From RGIG7450 sp045633565 (GTDB taxonomy: Bacteria > Bacillota > Clostridia > RUG12999), in contig JAZQYO010000006.1 of the NCBI GenBank assembly GCA_045633565.1, forward strand, positions 1 to 64,000: DNA of 64,000 nt. Reading direction: 5' to 3'. Below, piece by piece: positions 35,758-45,037 of the stretch. Both the position numbers and the translations under genes were made by a program. Each line of letters begins with the position of its first letter. The stretch's first letter is position 1. The notes under the pieces were generated by a model. That model was not told the origin of the DNA. It did not search any database and worked only from the letters and a program-made list of their open reading frames with translations.

Positions 35758-36894
35758 TTATTTTTCAAGCACCTCGTTAAACATCATACGATAATTTTCA
35801 AAAAGTGCTTTTGCGTCAAGTTTGGTTTTGCGGTAGTCGCAAAGTTTGTCGGTTAACACCGAATATTCATCACTGTCCATCCTGCAAAGTAATTGCAGAA
35901 CATCCGTAAATGCCGAAATATCATGAAGCGGCAGGGTATAGCCGCCGTTTGAATCAATATCGTCCCATGGAGTAGTTCCCCGGCTTATAACAGGAATGGT
36001 ACCTGCCAGAACAGCCTCGGCAATTGAATGTGAATAGTTTTCGCTGATGGTAGGGAAAAGAAAACAGTCATATTTTGAAAATACCGACTTTGCCCTGCCC
36101 ATTTCGATTGCGCCGCAGTAGTTAATTTTTACATTTTCGGGTGCAGTAGCAATAAGTTTTTCACATTCCGACCAGTAATCTTCATGTTCGATCGGGCCGT
36201 AAATATCAAAAGTCACATTGCCCGACAGGTTAAGAACACTCTTTATAGCTTCCACCAGATTTTTTGATTTGTGAATACGAGAAATGGAAGCAATCTTTAA
36301 AAATCCTGCCTTTTTATCCCTGTCAGGTTTAAAAGGGGGCAGAGATGGAAATTCACCCACCATGAAAATTTTCTCTTCCGGTATACCAAGCCATTTCATT
36401 GTGCCAAGTTTTTCCGCATCGCTTGTAGCATGAAAATATATCCCTTTATACAGACTGCCAAGACGCATAAGGATTAAAAACACAAGCTTTTTAAAAAACT
36501 TAAGGTGTATTGCATTATCTAAAAGTTCCCCACGGGGAGCATAAACAACCTTAAGTTTGTCCCGTTTTGCAATTTTCAGCAGCGGAACGTTCAGCCTTGC
36601 GCTGAAAATACTTGACAGGTAAAGACAGTCGGGCTTGCGCATCTTTATTATGGTATCAAAGTTTTTAAAAGTTCTTTCGCTGTCTGAAATATACATGACC
36701 TGAGCTTTGCCCACCTGATTAAACCCCGGTTTTATACCGGGAAGGGGAGTGGGGTCTCCAAGGTCATGGTCTGAGCATACGATATCTATATCATAACTGT
36801 CCCCCAGATTATAAACAAAGTTGGAAAGACTTGTTATAGGACCACCATATTTTTGCGCAGGCTCGTGACCGTTGGCGAAAACCATAATTTTCAT
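35758..36894 (-). CDS. Glycosyltransferase family 4
   Basis: The 378-residue GT-B protein has an N-terminal acceptor domain starting MKIMVFANGHEPAQKYGGPI, a Gly-rich loop typical of GT4, and a C-terminal donor domain with IASISRIHKSKNLVEAIKSV near residue 205, FDIYGPIEHEDYW, and FPTISENYSHSIAEAVLAGT near 292 that supplies the EX7E motif. AAGGAATT precedes the ATG. It lies between the DegT aminotransferase gene and a second GT4 gene in one minus-strand run. Donor and acceptor are unknown. Confidence 0.88.
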   Translation of the reverse strand: MKIMVFANGHEPAQKYGGPITSLSNFVYNLGDSYDIDIVCSDHDLGDPTPLPGIKPGFNQVGKAQVMYISDSERTFKNFDTIIKMRKPDCLYLSSIFSARLNVPLLKIAKRDKLKVVYAPRGELLDNAIHLKFFKKLVFLILMRLGSLYKGIYFHATSDAEKLGTMKWLGIPEEKIFMVGEFPSLPPFKPDRDKKAGFLKIASISRIHKSKNLVEAIKSVLNLSGNVTFDIYGPIEHEDYWSECEKLIATAPENVKINYCGAIEMGRAKSVFSKYDCFLFPTISENYSHSIAEAVLAGTIPVISRGTTPWDDIDSNGGYTLPLHDISAFTDVLQLLCRMDSDEYSVLTDKLCDYRKTKLDAKALFENYRMMFNEVLEK

Positions 36895-36920
36895 AGGAAT
36901 AATTCCTTTTCAGATAGATT

Positions 36921-38048
36921 TTAGAAACAGGATTTTATAATGTCAATAACATATTGCTGTAAATCATCCGTCATCTTGATATCAGATGGCAGACAAAGTC
37001 CCCGGGCAAATATATCTTCGCCGACAGGTGACTCTTTAGCAGTAATAAAATCGCAGGTCTTAAATACCGGTTGCATGTGCATTGGTTTCCAGATTGGACG
37101 GGATTCTATATTTTCTGCCTCAAGAGTAAGACGGATTTTTTCCGGAGTTACAGGGCAACCTTCATCAATTAAAATGCAGGAAAGCCAGAAATTTGGCTCT
37201 GTGCAGTCAAGATATGGATTCATTGAAACGGGGAGGTCTTTAAGACCTTCTTTATATTTCATATAAATTTTTTTCTTTATGTCTTTATGCTCGTCAAGAT
37301 GCAAAAGCTGACCTCTGCCGATACCGGCAACAACATTTGACATACGGTAGTTATAGCCGATTTCTTCGTGCTGATACCAAGGCGTTTTTTCTCTGGACTG
37401 CGTTGACCAGAAAAATGCTTTTTCTCTCGCCTCGGGGCTATCTGTCAGAAGCATACCGCCACCCGAGGAAGTGATTATTTTATTTCCGTTAAAGCTTACT
37501 ACGTTGTATTTACCGAATGTACCACATTTTCTGCCTTTATATGTAGCTGCAAGTGCTTCGGCAGCATCTTCTATAAGTATCGCATTATGTTTGCGGCAAA
37601 TTTCTAAGATTTCATCTGTTTTTGCGGGAGAACCGTAAAGATGAACTAAAACAACCACACGTACGTCCGGATATTTTACGAATGCCTTTTCAAGAGCAGC
37701 GGGGTCCATATTCCAGCTGTCTGTCTCGGAATCTATAAAAACAGGAATGGCGCCTTCGTAAACTGCAGGGTTAACAGTTGCGGCAAATGTCACGTCCGAA
37801 CAAAAAACTTTTTCGCCACGTTTTACGCCTGCAAGTTTAAATGCCAGGTGAAGGCCGGCTGTGCCGGATGCAAGCGAAAGTGCACAAAACTTCCGTTCGC
37901 CTCCAAGATAGTCCGACATTTCAGACTCAAAAGAGTCGCAGTTAAAACCGAGGGGTGCAACAAACCCACGGTCAAATGCATCTTTAATAAAGCCCATTTC
38001 CTCACCATGCATGGTGGGTGTTGAAAGAAAAATGCGTTTATCTAACAT
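36921..38048 (-). CDS. DegT-family aminotransferase (PglE-like)
   Basis: This 375-residue PLP enzyme aminates a 4-keto sugar nucleotide. The internal-aldimine lysine is in VVSFNGNKIITSSGGGML near residue 185, a sequence typical of PglE-like and LegC-like aminotransferases acting on UDP-4-keto-6-deoxy-GlcNAc, and IEDAAEALAATYKG supplies the PLP-stacking and phosphate contacts. The dehydratase (PglF) and acetyltransferase (PglD) partners are not in this window. It leads the second glycan cluster, with GGAAG before the ATG. Confidence 0.88.
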   Translation of the reverse strand: MLDKRIFLSTPTMHGEEMGFIKDAFDRGFVAPLGFNCDSFESEMSDYLGGERKFCALSLASGTAGLHLAFKLAGVKRGEKVFCSDVTFAATVNPAVYEGAIPVFIDSETDSWNMDPAALEKAFVKYPDVRVVVLVHLYGSPAKTDEILEICRKHNAILIEDAAEALAATYKGRKCGTFGKYNVVSFNGNKIITSSGGGMLLTDSPEAREKAFFWSTQSREKTPWYQHEEIGYNYRMSNVVAGIGRGQLLHLDEHKDIKKKIYMKYKEGLKDLPVSMNPYLDCTEPNFWLSCILIDEGCPVTPEKIRLTLEAENIESRPIWKPMHMQPVFKTCDFITAKESPVGEDIFARGLCLPSDIKMTDDLQQYVIDIIKSCF

Positions 38049-38114
38049 AACTTCGCTTCCTTTACATAATATAATTACAGTATATCACAAGGAAATAAAA
38101 GTGTCAAGAAAACA

Positions 38115-38151
38115 AAAAGCCGGGCAATCCATACTCGGATTCCCGGTTTTT
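38115..38151 (-). terminator. Terminator after ferredoxin gene
   Basis: An imperfect hairpin (AAAAGCCGGGCAATCC with GGATTCCCGGTTTT) is followed by T residues on the minus strand. It separates the ferredoxin gene from the second glycan cluster. Confidence 0.75.
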
Positions 38152-38165
38152 CTTGTTAGCTTTAA

Positions 38166-38336
38166 TTAGTTAGCTTCGGGAGCTTCAACAGGACAAACGC
38201 TTGCGCAAGAACCGCAATCGATACATTCATCAGCGTTGATAACGTATTTGTCATCACCGGCAGAAATGCAGGATACGGGACATTCGCCCTCACATGCTCC
38301 ACAGCTAATGCAGTTGTCATTAATAATGTATGCCAT
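38166..38336 (-). CDS. 2[4Fe-4S] clostridial-type ferredoxin
   Basis: The 56-residue electron carrier has two complete cluster motifs, CISCGACEGECP (residues about 9-20) and CIDCGSCASVCP (about 37-48). This is the classic small ferredoxin of anaerobic Bacillota, serving low-potential oxidoreductases in the cytoplasm. ATG 38336 has GAGGTG eight bases upstream; the longer in-frame reading includes non-coding leader. It is a single gene with its own terminator. Confidence 0.96.
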   Translation of the reverse strand: MAYIINDNCISCGACEGECPVSCISAGDDKYVINADECIDCGSCASVCPVEAPEAN

Positions 38337-38411
38337 CTCCGAAACACCTCCCTTATGTGATGTGCATATTATAACAGAAAAAATATATAAATGCAAGTGT
38401 TTTTGCCAAAA

Positions 38412-39275
38412 TTAGTCAGATTCTAATTTTTTAAGCTCATCTGCAGCATTGTCATCCGATTTGTTTGACACACGTTTTAAAACTTCAATTTCGTCAACAG
38501 GGTAGGATTTTATTGCCGGAGAATCAGGATATTTTACATTGACCATACGTTTTAAAGTTTCTGTTCCGATAACAGTTCCATCACCATCTTTAGTTCGCAC
38601 CAAAGAACCTGTGCCGGGAATACCGGTATTAAGTTCTTCGTAAGTTTCCTGTTCATATTTCAGGCAGCACATAAGTCTGCCACACGCACCTGAAATTTTT
38701 GTTGGATTAAGGGACAGGCTCTGTTCCTTTGCCATTTTTATTGACACCGGAATAAACTCATCCAAGAAGCTGTGGCAGCAAAGATTTCTGCCGCATGCGC
38801 CAAATCCGCCAAGCATTTTTGCTTCATCACGGACACCAATCTGTCTGAGCTCTATTCTTGTGTGGAATACTGTTGCAAGGTCTTTGACAAGCTCACGGAA
38901 ATCAACACGTCCGTCAGCAGTGAAATAAAAGAGAGCTTTACCGCAGTCAAAGGTATATTCAACATCAACAAGCTTCATATTAAGCCCGTGTTTTGCAATT
39001 TTTTCAAGGGCGATTTTAAAAGCGTCCTTACTTTTTTCAGCGTTTTTCTCGTGGTTTTTTTCATCTTCGGCAGTTGCCTTTCTGATAACCGGTTTAAGAG
39101 GAGAAGTAATGCTTTCCTCCGGAACCGTTTTGTTTGCAATTGCAACAGTTCCAAATTCAACCCCTCGGGAAGTTTCCACAATTACATGGTCACCACACTT
39201 GAAGGTTTGTCCTTCAGGTGAAAAATAATAAATTTTATATACTTTTTTAAATCTTACACCAACTATTTCTACCAA
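38412..39275 (-). CDS. ricT: PSP1-domain protein RicT (YaaT)
   Basis: This 287-residue protein has the PSP1 domain, with VIVETSRGVEFGTV near residue 30 and the Cys-rich GGFGACGRNLCCHSFL plus GACGRLMCCLKYEQE (about 155-215). In Bacillus, RicT (YaaT) with RicA and RicF carries iron-sulfur clusters and modulates Spo0A phosphorylation and RNA maturation by RNase Y. The TTG start at 39275 is supported by GGAGG seven bases upstream and overlaps the holB stop by seven bases. The darA-holB-ricT order matches Bacillus. Confidence 0.93.
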   Translation of the reverse strand: MVEIVGVRFKKVYKIYYFSPEGQTFKCGDHVIVETSRGVEFGTVAIANKTVPEESITSPLKPVIRKATAEDEKNHEKNAEKSKDAFKIALEKIAKHGLNMKLVDVEYTFDCGKALFYFTADGRVDFRELVKDLATVFHTRIELRQIGVRDEAKMLGGFGACGRNLCCHSFLDEFIPVSIKMAKEQSLSLNPTKISGACGRLMCCLKYEQETYEELNTGIPGTGSLVRTKDGDGTVIGTETLKRMVNVKYPDSPAIKSYPVDEIEVLKRVSNKSDDNAADELKKLESD

Positions 39276-40243
39276 CCCAGTACCTCCTTGCTGCCAAGTA
39301 CAAAGCTATTCACTAAAAGCGAATAGTTCACATTGGAAAGCAGCATTTTTTTATATTCAATAACCTTGTCCAAAAAAGCCATACAGCCTTTAAGCGAAGT
39401 TTGCGCCAAATAATCGGCAGCACTAAACCCGCTACCGGTCACATTTTCCCTGCAAAGATGACACATGGTAAGCTCACGTGCAAAGCTGAGCAAAATATCA
39501 AAAATATCCTCAGCCACATCTTTGTTTTCTTCAATAAAAGATATTATATCAAACAGCTTTGTGTTATCCTCAAAAAACAGTCCAAACAACCCAGCAAGCC
39601 TGCTCCGAAGTTCAAGAAAAGACCCTCCGGAAACAAGCGAAAATGCCTTTCCGCAGTTTCCGTCTGCAAAACAAAGAGCAGCATCGGGTATGTCAGTTAT
39701 TCCTTTTGAGGAAAGGACTGTGCGTATTTCATCTTCGGTGTATGGCTGAAAGGACAGCTTGATACACCGTGAAAGTATTGTTTCAAGAAAAAAGTTGCTG
39801 TTTGAAGTAAGCAGTATAAATATTATATATGAAGGGGGTTCTTCCAGCATTTTAAGTAGTGCATTTTGTGCCTGAACCACCAGCTTTTCTGCGTCAGGAA
39901 TAATTATAATTTTTTTGTCAGCGGAAAAAGGCTTTGTCATAACCGTTTCATAAAGCCCGCGGACAATGTCAACCGAAATGGTTTGTTTACCTTCCTCGGG
40001 AGTAACGGTAATAATGTCAGGATGATTTGCCGACAGGGCAAGCCGACAGCTGCGACACTGGCCACAAGCAGTTTTATTCTCACAGACAAGCTGACGTGCG
40101 AAAGCATAGGCAAGAGTTTTCTTGCCCATGCCACTGTCGCCTTCAAAAATATAAGCATGAGATAACCGGGCGGAATCTATGCTTTTAGCAAGCAGCTCTT
40201 TAAGTGCAGACTGTCCGGTTACACTGTTTAGTCCCTGATTCAT
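39269..40243 (-). CDS. holB: DNA polymerase III delta-prime subunit
   Basis: HolB is part of the clamp-loader ATPase that places the sliding clamp on DNA. The 324 residues show the AAA+ layout: RLSHAYIFEGDSGMGKKTLA with a Walker-A-like loop near residue 30, a zinc module CENKTACGQCRSC near 55, and the LLKMLEEPPSYIIFIL sensor region near 130. The ATG lies three bases from the darA stop with no strong RBS, so translation is probably coupled. Neighbours darA and ricT match the conserved Bacillus cluster. Confidence 0.92.
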   Translation of the reverse strand: MNQGLNSVTGQSALKELLAKSIDSARLSHAYIFEGDSGMGKKTLAYAFARQLVCENKTACGQCRSCRLALSANHPDIITVTPEEGKQTISVDIVRGLYETVMTKPFSADKKIIIIPDAEKLVVQAQNALLKMLEEPPSYIIFILLTSNSNFFLETILSRCIKLSFQPYTEDEIRTVLSSKGITDIPDAALCFADGNCGKAFSLVSGGSFLELRSRLAGLFGLFFEDNTKLFDIISFIEENKDVAEDIFDILLSFARELTMCHLCRENVTGSGFSAADYLAQTSLKGCMAFLDKVIEYKKMLLSNVNYSLLVNSFVLGSKEVLGW

Positions 40244-40246
40244 TTA

Positions 40247-40564
40247 TTAAAGTTTTACAAACTGGTCAACATCCAGAACAAATACGGTAGCGCCGCCCAC
40301 TTCAATTTCAATCGGATAGGGCATAACACCGCCAAAAGGTGCCTGATTTGTTGTAATTTGTTTACGTGTGCTGCAAGTGGATTTGATGATTGAGAATACT
40401 TCATCAACCTTTTCTTCCTCCACACCGACAATCACTGTGGTATTACCGGAACGGAGAAATCCGCCTGTTGTGGCAAGTTTTGTTACACTAAAACCATTTT
40501 TTGTTAAAACGGAAATAAGTTCACCCGAATCATCTGAACTAACAATAGCCATAATTAATTTCAT
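40247..40564 (-). CDS. darA: Cyclic-di-AMP receptor, PII-like (DarA)
   Basis: This 105-residue PII-like protein binds cyclic di-AMP in Bacillota (DarA/PstA, formerly YaaQ). The sequence shows the family features MKLIMAIVSSDDSGEL, TKLATTGGFLRSGNTTVIVG near residues 28-49, and the C-terminal GGATVFVLDVDQF. GGAGG precedes the ATG. It heads the darA-holB-ricT set. Its targets are unknown; the trk genes in this window illustrate potassium handling often tied to cyclic di-AMP, but no direct link is visible. Confidence 0.93.
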   Translation of the reverse strand: MKLIMAIVSSDDSGELISVLTKNGFSVTKLATTGGFLRSGNTTVIVGVEEEKVDEVFSIIKSTCSTRKQITTNQAPFGGVMPYPIEIEVGGATVFVLDVDQFVKL

Positions 40565-40622
40565 AATATCTACCTCCGCAGTTTAATTGTCAATATAATT
40601 TTATCATATTTGCCCCTAAATG

Positions 40623-42044
40623 TCAATCAGTCAGAAGTTCCACGGCTTTTTTGTATTGACGGTCAACTATTGTTTCTATATCACAAGTTGCGTTGTCAAG
40701 CTCTGATTGCGTCATAATATCAAGAACGCCGGTGATTTCAAGTCCCTGCTTTTCCTGGAAAAGCTTAACTGCGGCGGTTGTGTCAGCATTAAACACACCG
40801 TCAACTGCACCGGGAGAGATTGATAAAAGTCTCAGACGAAGCTCTGCAGCCTCGATTGCCTCAGGGTCCGAATTCTCATTTATTTCAAGAGAAAACTGCA
40901 TCTGAGGAAAGTCGGGGTTTTCACTTAGTTTGCGGGTTATATTTCTTACAGTGTGATGTGGAGCTACGCCAACCCCGTCAACAAAGGAGCCGCCGGCTGA
41001 CTGGTAAAGTGCAACAGTGAGCTTTATTGCTCCGCCGGTTATAATGCGCTGAATAACCTGCATACTGCCTTTGCCGAATGTGGTACGACCAACAATTGTT
41101 GCAACACCGGCATCCTTCATGGAAGCTGAAAAAGCTTCCGCAGCACTTGCGCTGTTTTCATTTGCAAGAATTACAATTTCGTATTTTCCTGAGCTGTTTT
41201 TGTCATTTTTATATACTATGTTGTCTCTTTCATCTTTATAGTTAATATAAAGTATGTCACCTTTCGGCATGAAAAGGCGAAGTGTATCAAGAAGGGAATT
41301 AAGCTCTCCTCCCGGATTGTTTCTGACATCAATTATAAGCTTTTTTATTTTCTTTTGGTCAAAGTCTAAAAGAGCTGCAGAAACGTCTTTGGGAGTTGTT
41401 TCGGCAAAGCTTGAGATGGCGATATATCCAAGACCTTCATCTGTTACTGAATGGGAAACAGTTGTCTGCTCAACCGGTGCTCTGACTATTGAAAATTCGA
41501 TATATTCATCGCCACGCAAAACGCCGACCATTACAACAGTTCCGATATCACCAACAATAAGGCTGCGCACAGATTCTATGGTTTTTCCAACAACATCCTC
41601 GCCGTCAACGCTGACAATTTTATCACCGGCCTGCATACCTGCAAGCTCAGCGCCCGAGCCGCTGATGGGGGACACAACCACTATATACTGACCACGCTGT
41701 TCAATAGTAACGCCGATTCCGACAAATGTGCCGCTTAGGCTTTCCGTCCATGAACTATACTCCTCAGCAGTCATAAAGGTGGAATAATCATCCATATCCT
41801 CCATCATGCCTTCAATGGCAACGCTGAGCATATTGGGGTTTTCCTCAAGGACTTTTTCAAGAGCCTTGCGGTAAATATCCTCGCCCGTAACGCCGTGTTT
41901 ATAATAAGTTTCAATATATGATTTAACATTATTTGCATATCTTGGTGCAATGCCCGAAAGCACTAATCCAACATTTTCTTCAGAAGCAAATGCCGGAGAA
42001 CATAAAAGAATAATACATAAAAATAAAGACAAAACTTTTTTCAT
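40623..42044 (-). CDS. S41-family C-terminal processing protease
   Basis: The 473-residue exported serine protease of the CtpA/CtpB type has an N-terminal signal peptide ending near AFA (about residue 21), a PDZ domain with MQAGDKIVSVDGEDVVG near 145, the catalytic Ser in ILANENSASAAEAF near 305 and Lys in FGKGSMQV near 330. A C-terminal peptidoglycan-binding-1 domain (about 395-450) suggests wall anchoring. CtpB-type proteases act in sporulation signalling. ATG 42044 has AAAGGTG upstream; the in-frame GTG at 42053 overlaps it. Confidence 0.9.
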   Translation of the reverse strand: MKKVLSLFLCIILLCSPAFASEENVGLVLSGIAPRYANNVKSYIETYYKHGVTGEDIYRKALEKVLEENPNMLSVAIEGMMEDMDDYSTFMTAEEYSSWTESLSGTFVGIGVTIEQRGQYIVVVSPISGSGAELAGMQAGDKIVSVDGEDVVGKTIESVRSLIVGDIGTVVMVGVLRGDEYIEFSIVRAPVEQTTVSHSVTDEGLGYIAISSFAETTPKDVSAALLDFDQKKIKKLIIDVRNNPGGELNSLLDTLRLFMPKGDILYINYKDERDNIVYKNDKNSSGKYEIVILANENSASAAEAFSASMKDAGVATIVGRTTFGKGSMQVIQRIITGGAIKLTVALYQSAGGSFVDGVGVAPHHTVRNITRKLSENPDFPQMQFSLEINENSDPEAIEAAELRLRLLSISPGAVDGVFNADTTAAVKLFQEKQGLEITGVLDIMTQSELDNATCDIETIVDRQYKKAVELLTD

Positions 42045-42065
42045 TTTAATCACCTTTCATCCAGA

Positions 42066-43304
42066 TTAGTTTGTGATTACGGAATAAATCCGGTAAAGAC
42101 CGCCACGGATGGGAGCGTCTGCATAGATGATGCACCCTTTGTCAACGCCAAGTTCAGACCTGTCAATTTCTGATGTGTGGATATAGGCACGCATGTCTTT
42201 TGTGGTATAAAAAGTTTTAAGACCGCTACCTTCCATATCAACGGTCAGTTTGGCTGATGTATCGTCATACAGCCACAGATTGCCGCTGAAATTTTTTGGG
42301 GAGGGTTTATACTCCTCTTTCTCCTCATATTCCATAACTCTTATGAACATTACTTTATCGTCTTTGTAATAAATTTTAACCCTATCACCATTTCTGAGCA
42401 CGCCCGAAATGTCAGGTTGCCCTTTGCCGAAAACTACTGTTTCGCCCGAAATATCTGCAAAGGGTGAGGCAATGTTTTTGCCCGAGGACTCAATACTGAA
42501 AGTCTGTCCCGACGCATAACAAGTTATAGTGCGGGTGTAGTTATCACCCGAGAATTTTACGTTTATTCCTGTTATCTTTCCGCTTGCCGACCGCATATTA
42601 AGTTTGTACAGGATATACGTTTCAAATTTTTCTAAAAGCAGACAGATATCATCACGTGAGATTTGGCGATAGGACGCATAATACTCTACGTCTGACGCTG
42701 TGAAAAATCCGTATTTGTAAAGCGAAGCGTAGTATGGTGCATATACCGGGTCAATATATGTATTTGTCGGAAGCCCTGTGTTGACAATAAAAACCTTATG
42801 TGCCAGTGTGAGCCACCTTATAAGATTCTGCGCTGAAACATTTTCATCTCTTGCGAGAGGTGAATCGGGATTGGTGTAGGCATCGGTAAACTCCGCCTGA
42901 TTAATAAGTCCCTCTTTCAATGCGTAAAGATAGTAACCGTCTGCCCAGGATAAATCGTCATAATCTTTAAGACCGGCAAGATTTCTCTCTGCCTGATTAT
43001 GAGCAAGTGCGTTGGCTTCGGCTTCCTTTCCTATGGTGCGGAATACCAGCCTTAAGGCAAGTGCGTTGGAAAGTCCTTCATCCGGCAAGAATTTATTGCT
43101 TGTTGAATGATACATAAGTCCGAGCGCAACAAAGTTTTCTGCCTGAGCCGGATTGGGAATCTCCTCCGAATCGTAAAAAGATGTGAGAGATATAATATCC
43201 TCGGCACTGCCGTCAGCAGTGAGTGTTATTTCCTCTGCAACAGCTGCATGGGAAAAAATAAATATAAATATAAACAGAAGTGCAAAGCGTTTTATGGTAC
43301 TCAC
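42066..43304 (-). CDS. Exported protein of unknown function (SLH-like N-terminal part)
   Basis: The 412-residue protein has a signal peptide (residues 1-23, hydrophobic core ALLFIFIFIFSHAAV). Residues about 45-235 are helical, with spacing reminiscent of S-layer homology repeats (SRDDICLLLEKFETY) but too divergent to call firmly. The remainder looks beta-rich (ITGINVKFSGDNYTRTITCY). The GTG at 43304 lies only two bases from AAAAGG, so the start is uncertain. It sits between argS and the S41 protease gene and may share their transcript. I do not recognise the family. Confidence 0.6.
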   Translation of the reverse strand: MSTIKRFALLFIFIFIFSHAAVAEEITLTADGSAEDIISLTSFYDSEEIPNPAQAENFVALGLMYHSTSNKFLPDEGLSNALALRLVFRTIGKEAEANALAHNQAERNLAGLKDYDDLSWADGYYLYALKEGLINQAEFTDAYTNPDSPLARDENVSAQNLIRWLTLAHKVFIVNTGLPTNTYIDPVYAPYYASLYKYGFFTASDVEYYASYRQISRDDICLLLEKFETYILYKLNMRSASGKITGINVKFSGDNYTRTITCYASGQTFSIESSGKNIASPFADISGETVVFGKGQPDISGVLRNGDRVKIYYKDDKVMFIRVMEYEEKEEYKPSPKNFSGNLWLYDDTSAKLTVDMEGSGLKTFYTTKDMRAYIHTSEIDRSELGVDKGCIIYADAPIRGGLYRIYSVITN

Positions 43305-43324
43305 CGCCTTTTAAAGGGAATTTT

Positions 43325-45016
43325 TTACATTTTTTCAGGTGCACAAACACCAAGCACAGAAAGAGCAAGTGAAAGTGTGTTTTTAACTGTCAGAGTAAGC
43401 TTAAGTCTTGCTTGCATGAGGTCTTTATCGTCTATGCGTACGTGACACGCATTGTAGAATGTATGGAATGCAGATGCAAGCTCGCATGTATAACGTGTAA
43501 GACCTGTCGGGTCAAAATGCTCTGCTGCAAGGCGGATTTCTTCCGGATAGCTTGCAAGAACTTCCATGAGATTGATTTCTTCATCTGCTGTGAGCAGAGA
43601 AAGGTTAGTCTTATCGCAGGGAAGGGGAGTAACGCCCTCTTCGCCGAGTCTGCGGAGAATACTGCAGATTCTTGCGTGTGCGTACTGAACATAAAACACC
43701 GGGTTATCGCTTGACTGCTCTGCGGCAAGGTCAAGGTCAAAATCAAAATGACTGTCTGCAGCACGGAGATTGAAGAAGAATCTTGTAGCATCAAGACCAA
43801 TATCGTCTATAAGGTCGGACAGGGTAATCATTTCACCTGTTCGCTTGGACATTTTAACCGGTTTGCCTTCTTTTACAAGGCGAACAAGCTGCATAAGAAT
43901 AACGTCAAGCTTGTCCGGCTCAACACCGATGGATGCCATTGCGGCTTTCATTCTTGCAACGTGACCGTGGTGGTCTGCACCCCAGATGTTTATTACTTTA
44001 TCAAAGCCGCGGACAAGGAATTTATTGCGGTGATATGCTATATCAACAGCAAAATATGTGGGGAAACCGTTTTCTCGGATTAAAACATCGTCTTTATCAA
44101 GACCGAAATCGGTGGATTTAAGCCAGAGTGCCCCATCTTTTTCGTAGGTATGCCCGCTTTTTTTCATAAGCTCAATTGTCTCATCAACATCGCCGTTTTC
44201 GTAAAGCGAAGTTTCCCTAAACCACACATCATAGTTTATGCCATAGTTTTCAAGCCCTGTCTTAAGACCTGCAATATTTTTCTTAAGAGCGTATGAAGCA
44301 AAGATTTCACGACGTTCTTCGGATGGTACATCAACATAGCTTTCGGGATGCTCTGCAATGAAGTTTTTCATGTGGGTGATTATATCACCGCCGTGATAAC
44401 CGTCTTCGGGGAACTCTACTGCGTCTTCTCCCAACATAAGCTGAAGATAACGTGCTTCAAGAGATTTTTTAAGTTTGTCAATCTGAGCGCCGGCGTCGTT
44501 GAGATAAAATTCTCTTGTGACATCATAACCGCACAGGTCAAGCACTGCTGCAAGACTGTCGCCTAAAGCACCGCCTCTTGCGTTACCCATGTGCATAGGA
44601 CCGGTGGGGTTTGCACTTACAAATTCCACCATTACTTTTTTGCCGTCGCCGATATTTTGTTTGCCGTAATCGTCGCCCATTTTTTCTGCAAGTTTTATTG
44701 CATCAAAAAGATAGTCTTTTTTAAGTGTAAAGTTAATAAATCCCGGACCGGCAGTTTCCGCTTTTTCAATATATGTGCCGTCAAAATCCATTCGGTCTAT
44801 AAGCTCCCCCGCAATGGCTGCCGGAGCCATTTTTGCCGGACGGGCAAGCATCATTGCAGCGTTCACCGCAAAGTCGCCATGCGCCTTTTCACGTGGTTTT
44901 TCAACCACAAAATCAGGGCAGTCTGCCTCTATGCCTTTATCGGCGAGAAAAGCTGTGACTGCATCTTTTACGGTCAGTTTTATTTGTTTTGTTATTTCTG
45001 CTATTACGTTATTCAT
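43325..45016 (-). CDS. argS: Arginyl-tRNA synthetase
   Basis: This class I synthetase charges tRNA-Arg. The 563 residues have the N-terminal additional domain, the HIGH-equivalent NPTGPMHMGNARGGALGDSL near residue 130, the Rossmann core with FAVDIAYHRNKF, the KMSKS-equivalent KPVKMSKRTGEMITL near 375 and the DALR anticodon domain ending in GVCAPEKM. AAAGGATT lies ten bases from ATG 45016; the in-frame GTG at 45022 is an alternative. It is immediately downstream of the DUF1934 gene. Confidence 0.95.
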   Translation of the reverse strand: MNNVIAEITKQIKLTVKDAVTAFLADKGIEADCPDFVVEKPREKAHGDFAVNAAMMLARPAKMAPAAIAGELIDRMDFDGTYIEKAETAGPGFINFTLKKDYLFDAIKLAEKMGDDYGKQNIGDGKKVMVEFVSANPTGPMHMGNARGGALGDSLAAVLDLCGYDVTREFYLNDAGAQIDKLKKSLEARYLQLMLGEDAVEFPEDGYHGGDIITHMKNFIAEHPESYVDVPSEERREIFASYALKKNIAGLKTGLENYGINYDVWFRETSLYENGDVDETIELMKKSGHTYEKDGALWLKSTDFGLDKDDVLIRENGFPTYFAVDIAYHRNKFLVRGFDKVINIWGADHHGHVARMKAAMASIGVEPDKLDVILMQLVRLVKEGKPVKMSKRTGEMITLSDLIDDIGLDATRFFFNLRAADSHFDFDLDLAAEQSSDNPVFYVQYAHARICSILRRLGEEGVTPLPCDKTNLSLLTADEEINLMEVLASYPEEIRLAAEHFDPTGLTRYTCELASAFHTFYNACHVRIDDKDLMQARLKLTLTVKNTLSLALSVLGVCAPEKM

Positions 45017-45037
45017 TTGCACTAATCCTTTCGATGC

